From: JBAQMG01 sp049302575 | Lineage (GTDB): Bacteria; Bacillota; Desulfitobacteriia; Desulfitobacteriales; Desulfitobacteriaceae | DNA length: 9,751 nt | Assembly: GCA_049302575.1 (NCBI GenBank) | Contig: JBAQMG010000057.1 | Location: forward strand, 1 to 9,751 | Direction of reading: 5' to 3' | Notes under the pieces: generated by a model | What the model was told of the DNA's origin: nothing | Seen by the model: the letters and a program-made list of their open reading frames with translations, nothing else | Database searches by the model: none | Program-made: the position numbers and the translations under genes | Shown: piece by piece, positions 6,634 to 9,751 of the stretch | How positions within the stretch are numbered: position 1 is the first letter of the stretch | Layout: every line of letters starts with the position of its first letter

Positions 6634-7824
6634 TTATAGAACTCTGAATTCCTTTAATACATCGGTTAAACGCCTTTTAAAATTCGCCTTACTAAATTTT
6701 TCCGCCTTAGACCTTAAAAACAGCGGCTCAAAATTCCCTTGGCCTTTTCCGTTCACTTCCTCAAAGCGCAGAATTGCCGCCATTAATCCCTCGACAGTCT
6801 GCTCATTAAATAATACACCCGTTACAGTATCTTCGATAATATCTACAGCTCCACCTTGACCATAAGCAATCACCGGACAACCGGAGGCCATTGCTTCGAC
6901 CATAGTTATGCCAAAGTCTTCCTCTCCGGGAAACAGAAAAGCCTGAGCCCTTGCTAAATGGTCAGCGACTATTTGATCACTCTGACGACCCAGAAACTTA
7001 ATATTTCCCCCTCTGCTACTGTCAAGTGTCTTAAGCTGTTTTTGTTCCACACCGTTCCCTATGATAACAAGCTTGCGTCCTAACCGATTACAAGCCTCAA
7101 CTGCTAAATCAACCCTTTTGTGCTCCACCAATCGTGAAACAATCAAATAAAAGTTTTCCCTCTCACTTGTTGCTGTTGTATCAAAGCGCTCGGTATCTAC
7201 AGGCGGATAAACAACAATTGATTCTCGCCGATAGTGTTTACGAATCCGGTCTTGAACAGTATGTGAAATAGCCACAAAATGATCTACCCGATCGGCGCTT
7301 AAACGATCCCATAAACGGAGCCTATGCAGTAGCCAAACCGCCAGCCAACGTTTTAGGCTTTTAAGAGGTTGAATGTAGAAATGATAATAATCCCAAGCGT
7401 AACGCATGGGGGTATAACAATAGCAGACATGAATAGTTTTAGTCCCAGTTATTACCCCTTTAGCACAGGACCAAGAACTGCTCAGAACCAAGTCGTATTC
7501 ACTTAGGTCAAATTGTTCAAAAGCATAAGGCATTAAAGGCAACAGCTTTTGGTGTTTGCGCAAAAACTTAGGTAATCGTTGAAGAAACGATGAACGGACA
7601 TCAGCTTTGGCTAGGCTTGGCGCTAAATTGGCAGGCTCAAATAAGGCTGTATAAACTGGAACATCCGGAAAAAGTTCAAGTAAGACACTCAGTACTAGTT
7701 CTGCGCCACCCATATTTGTTAACCAATCGTGGGCTATGGCTATCTTAGGTTGGGATCTTATACTTTGACTATTTACATCTAATTTTGTAGCTACTTTTGT
7801 AGCTACTTTTATATCTTCTGCCAT
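6634..7824 (-). CDS. GT4 family glycosyltransferase, probable mannosyltransferase (WbaZ-like)
   Basis: A 396-residue cytoplasmic GT-B glycosyltransferase. The N-terminal acceptor half holds KIAIAHDWLTNMGGAE (~27-42), YTPMRYAWDYY (~137-147) and DHFVAISHTVQDRI (~181-194). The C-terminal half begins at VSRLVEHKRVDLAVEA (~229-244) and carries the GT4 nucleotide-sugar signature E-x7-E at E302 and E310 (EDFGITMVEAMASG), then GGAVDII. Proteins with this HDWL start and YTPMRY motif are commonly annotated as WbaZ-like mannosyltransferases. With manC 61 bp downstream, GDP-mannose is the likely donor; this is inference. The first 25 residues are an extension containing a duplicated VATK from a 12-bp tandem repeat, and have no family counterpart that I recognise. 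ATG at 7824 follows GGGGG by 6 nt; no other start codon lies in the extension. Confidence 0.88.
   Translation of the reverse strand: MAEDIKVATKVATKLDVNSQSIRSQPKIAIAHDWLTNMGGAELVLSVLLELFPDVPVYTALFEPANLAPSLAKADVRSSFLQRLPKFLRKHQKLLPLMPYAFEQFDLSEYDLVLSSSWSCAKGVITGTKTIHVCYCYTPMRYAWDYYHFYIQPLKSLKRWLAVWLLHRLRLWDRLSADRVDHFVAISHTVQDRIRKHYRRESIVVYPPVDTERFDTTATSERENFYLIVSRLVEHKRVDLAVEACNRLGRKLVIIGNGVEQKQLKTLDSSRGGNIKFLGRQSDQIVADHLARAQAFLFPGEEDFGITMVEAMASGCPVIAYGQGGAVDIIEDTVTGVLFNEQTVEGLMAAILRFEEVNGKGQGNFEPLFLRSKAEKFSKANFKRRLTDVLKEFRVL
7787..7810. repeat. 12-bp tandem duplication in the N-terminal extension of the GT4 gene
   Basis: Two identical copies of gtagctactttt (7787-7798 and 7799-7810) encode VATK twice, in frame, at residues ~7-14. 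It lies before the conserved glycosyltransferase fold. Confidence 0.9.
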
Positions 7825-7937
7825 TATTATCCCCCAAAACCCTATGTGGTTTGAACTTTTAACGAGTTCCCTATGAACTAAGAACCTCAGTTGTTATTAT
7901 ATCCTCAAGCAATAGTTTAGGCTATATTTTAACTTGT
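7825..7937 (-). promoter_or_regulatory. 113-bp gap between the two glycosyltransferase genes; weak promoter candidate
   Basis: On the minus strand an exact TATAAT is centred near 7898, but no good -35 box lies 16-18 nt upstream and there is no extended -10 TG. Closer to the GT4 start, AAC or GAAC triplets recur with a 7-nt spacing at 7854, 7861 and, after an 8-nt step, at 7876 and 7883. This may be a short decayed stretch like the heptamer arrays. A 5-bp inverted repeat at 7865-7879 is too weak to interpret. Confidence 0.25.
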
Positions 7938-8906
7938 TTAAGAAACTGACTTTTTTGCCTCACAACCCTGTTGAATTTCAAAATTAATTCGTTCGCGTTC
8001 AATGACTAAAGGCCTTTTTAGCACCTGCGTATGGATGGAACCAATATACTCCCCGATAATACCGATAAATAATAGTTGTACAGAGGAAAAGAAAAACAGA
8101 CCTATTACCACAGGTGCGAGACCAAGAGTAAAACTATTCCAATTAATGATTTTAAAAATAAAATAAATTAGTGCAATTAGAAAGCTCAGCGCAGAAAGAG
8201 CAAAGCCAGACATCGCTGCTAACCGCAACGGCAGCTTAGAGTGATTAGTTATACCGAGCATAGCGATATCATAGAGAGTATAGAAATTATTTTTAGTAAT
8301 TCCTCTTTTACGAGCTGGCTGCTCGTATTCGATTTTGTAACTTTCAAAACCAATATCTGAAATAAGTCCTCTAAAATAGGGATAAGGGTCATCGACTTGT
8401 TTAAGTATCTCAATAATTCTCTTATCATAAAGACCAAAGCCTGTATTATTTTTAGTTAGTTCGATCTCTGATACACTATTAATAAAGTTATAATACATTT
8501 TTCTGATATTAAACATTAAAAAAGACTCTCCACTAGATACCTTAACACCTAAAACAACTTTGTACCCTTCTTCCCATTTTCTAATGAAACCGGGAATCAT
8601 ACTGGTAGGATCTTGTAAATCTGCGACAATAGAAATAACCGCCTCTCCGCTAGCCTGAAGTATAGCATAATAAGGCGAACGAATATGACCAAAATTCCGA
8701 GCATTGACAATGATCTTAACGTTTTTATCTTGCTCAGCCAAACGTTTTAAAATTGAGACTGTGTTATCCTTAGAGGCATTATCAATGAAGATATGTTCAT
8801 AGGTATACCCTGTCAGTTTATCAAAAACCTGTCTCACTTGTGTATAGACTTCTTCAACATTTTTTTCTTCATTATAGCAAGGAGTAACAACTGAAATTAA
8901 TTTCAT
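7938..8906 (-). CDS. Membrane-anchored GT2 glycosyltransferase, GtrB/DPM1 type
   Basis: A 322-residue GT-A enzyme with two C-terminal membrane helices. The catalytic domain shows ISVVTPCYNEEKNVEEV (~4-20), IDNASKDNT (~41-49), NARNFGH (~68-74) and ADLQDP (~95-100), the acidic metal/nucleotide motif of dolichol-phosphate-mannose-synthase-like enzymes. NTGFGLYDKR (~154-163) follows. Membrane segments are at ~229-254 and ~262-290, followed by GEYIGSIHTQVLKRPLVIERERINF, a typical GtrB/ArnC/YfdH-type ending. Such enzymes move a sugar from a nucleotide donor to undecaprenyl phosphate on the inner face of the membrane. Which sugar cannot be told; the epimerase just upstream may make it. ATG at 8906 is chosen over GTG at 8915, which falls inside the AAGGGTGA ribosome site. 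Parts of the gene are very AT-rich (12 G+C in the 60 bases 8461-8520). Confidence 0.9.
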   Translation of the reverse strand: MKLISVVTPCYNEEKNVEEVYTQVRQVFDKLTGYTYEHIFIDNASKDNTVSILKRLAEQDKNVKIIVNARNFGHIRSPYYAILQASGEAVISIVADLQDPTSMIPGFIRKWEEGYKVVLGVKVSSGESFLMFNIRKMYYNFINSVSEIELTKNNTGFGLYDKRIIEILKQVDDPYPYFRGLISDIGFESYKIEYEQPARKRGITKNNFYTLYDIAMLGITNHSKLPLRLAAMSGFALSALSFLIALIYFIFKIINWNSFTLGLAPVVIGLFFFSSVQLLFIGIIGEYIGSIHTQVLKRPLVIERERINFEIQQGCEAKKSVS

Positions 8907-8911
8907 TAGAT

Positions 8912-8919
8912 TCACCCTT
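8912..8919 (-). promoter_or_regulatory. Ribosome binding site that decides the GT2 gene start
   Basis: AAGGGTGA on the minus strand ends 5 nt before ATG at 8906, and its AAGGG core is 8 nt away. The in-frame GTG at 8913-8915 lies inside the site, so the ATG is the better start. Confidence 0.6.
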
Positions 8920-8964
8920 ACATCTTTACTTTTTGTGAGTGTTCCTGCTTAAGCAAGGTCACCC

Positions 8965-9751
8965 TCAGTAACCAAGTATGCTTTGTGTTTCCCCAATAAT
9001 ACACTCTAGTGAAGTCAGATTAGGATTATATCCTAATCTTCTAGCCTTATAATTGTTAGAAAAATATAAATTCTTGTTACCCGTTATAGAAGCATAATTG
9101 GTGCCTTGTTCGACAATATATTCAAGCCCATAATTAGTTTTATAAAAATCAATAATTTCAAATTTTGTTATTGGCTTTTTGCTATATACGTCATAAGCAT
9201 CATTTATCCCCTTATTAACGATGCACAATTTGATTAAATCTACTAAGTCTTTAAAATGAAGATAATCTCTTATTATATTAGTTGGGTTAGTGTAAAGAAT
9301 CTTGTTAGTTTTTAAACAATTTAGAACATCACTTAGAAAAAACTGTTTTTCTAGTTCCATGAATCTACTAAAATACCCAAATATTCTTAGGTCAATAATG
9401 TTGAACTTAGCTAGAGCTCTATGTTTTGCCTCTGAATGTATTTTAGCAATGCTATAAAACTGCTCAGATGAAACATAATTCATATTAAGCTTAGTAAGCG
9501 TACCGTCATTAACAGGTTCAGAAAACTCTGATCCGAATACAGCACCACTACTTAAATTAATATATAATACGGCATCATTTTTCGTTTTTAAATAATTAAT
9601 AATGAGATTATCATACTCTTCAGTAATATTCAGTATAAGCTCTGGAGACTCCCTTAGAATAGCCGGATCACCAATTCCAACACAATTAATTATTACATCA
9701 AAATTAGCATCATAAAAACTATAATAATCTTGAATACTTGTAATCCGGCAC
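8965..9751 (-). CDS. NAD-dependent epimerase/dehydratase (extended SDR), 5' end beyond window
   Basis: The frame is open from the window edge to a TGA at 8965-8967, about 262 residues. The N-terminal Rossmann glycine motif lies outside. Visible family marks are FDVIINCVGIGDP (end of the NAD-binding core), YINLSSGAVFGS (the catalytic serine strand), the YxxxK pair in YSIAKIHSEAKHR (codons at about 9456 and 9444), IDLRIFGYFSR, RDYLHFKDLVDLIKLC and a C-terminal RRLGYNPNLTSLE. A shorter reading from ATG at 9483 would lose the catalytic serine strand, so it is not the true start. It probably makes or modifies a nucleotide sugar for the GT2 enzyme 58 bp downstream; the substrate is unknown. The gene is markedly AT-rich (13 G+C in the 60 bases 9541-9600), unlike the left part of the window. 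Confidence 0.87.
   Translation of the reverse strand, partial: CRITSIQDYYSFYDANFDVIINCVGIGDPAILRESPELILNITEEYDNLIINYLKTKNDAVLYINLSSGAVFGSEFSEPVNDGTLTKLNMNYVSSEQFYSIAKIHSEAKHRALAKFNIIDLRIFGYFSRFMELEKQFFLSDVLNCLKTNKILYTNPTNIIRDYLHFKDLVDLIKLCIVNKGINDAYDVYSKKPITKFEIIDFYKTNYGLEYIVEQGTNYASITGNKNLYFSNNYKARRLGYNPNLTSLECIIGETQSILGY

Noticed and set aside
8913..8915. GTG start for the GT2 gene
   Set aside because: It lies inside the AAGGGTGA ribosome site; ATG at 8906 is correctly spaced.
8942..8973. Terminator between the epimerase and GT2 genes (palindrome tgcttaagca and a short stem over the stop codon)
   Set aside because: Stems are short, one needs a G-U pair, and no U tract follows; the genes are probably co-transcribed.

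Overview
The window is a single-direction block: every supported gene lies on the minus strand, so transcription runs from position 9751 towards 1. It looks like a Clostridia genome. The evidence is the strong GGAGG-type ribosome binding sites, three TTG start codons on conserved genes, an IspH protein fused to ribosomal protein S1 domains, a SEDS (FtsW/SpoVE-type) protein and a DUF512 radical-SAM protein. The set resembles what I know from Desulfosporosinus and Desulfitobacterium relatives, but the genus is inference from gene content.

Right part (9751 to 5190): four surface-polysaccharide genes. In transcription order they are an SDR sugar epimerase/dehydratase cut by the window edge, a membrane-anchored GT2 glycosyltransferase of the GtrB/DPM1 type, a soluble GT4 mannosyltransferase-like enzyme, and a two-domain ManC (GDP-mannose pyrophosphorylase plus phosphomannose isomerase). 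ManC would supply GDP-mannose, the GT4 enzyme could use it, and the GT2 enzyme probably loads a sugar on undecaprenyl phosphate. The epimerase gene and much of the GT2 gene are clearly more AT-rich than the rest.

Left part (5055 to 1): a conserved cell-envelope and housekeeping block. It holds the IspH-S1 fusion (last step of the MEP isoprenoid pathway plus an RNA-binding S1 protein), an FtsW/SpoVE-like lipid II polymerase, a small YphA-like membrane protein, and the start of a DUF512 (PDZ plus radical-SAM-like) protein. The polysaccharide and housekeeping parts share dependence on isoprenoid (undecaprenyl) carriers. A possible promoter lies between them at about 5094-5173.

The most unusual feature is not a gene. 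Two gene junctions hold degenerate tandem arrays of 7-nt units: 754-998 (35 unit lengths) and 2786-2939 (22 unit lengths). They keep phase with almost no slippage and intrude into the flanking coding ends. The first encodes the C-terminal tail of the YphA-like protein and would encode any N-terminal extension of the DUF512 protein. The second supplies the stop codon of ispH-S1 and contains a perfect 13-bp hairpin. I saw no tRNA, rRNA, CRISPR, insertion sequence or phage gene.
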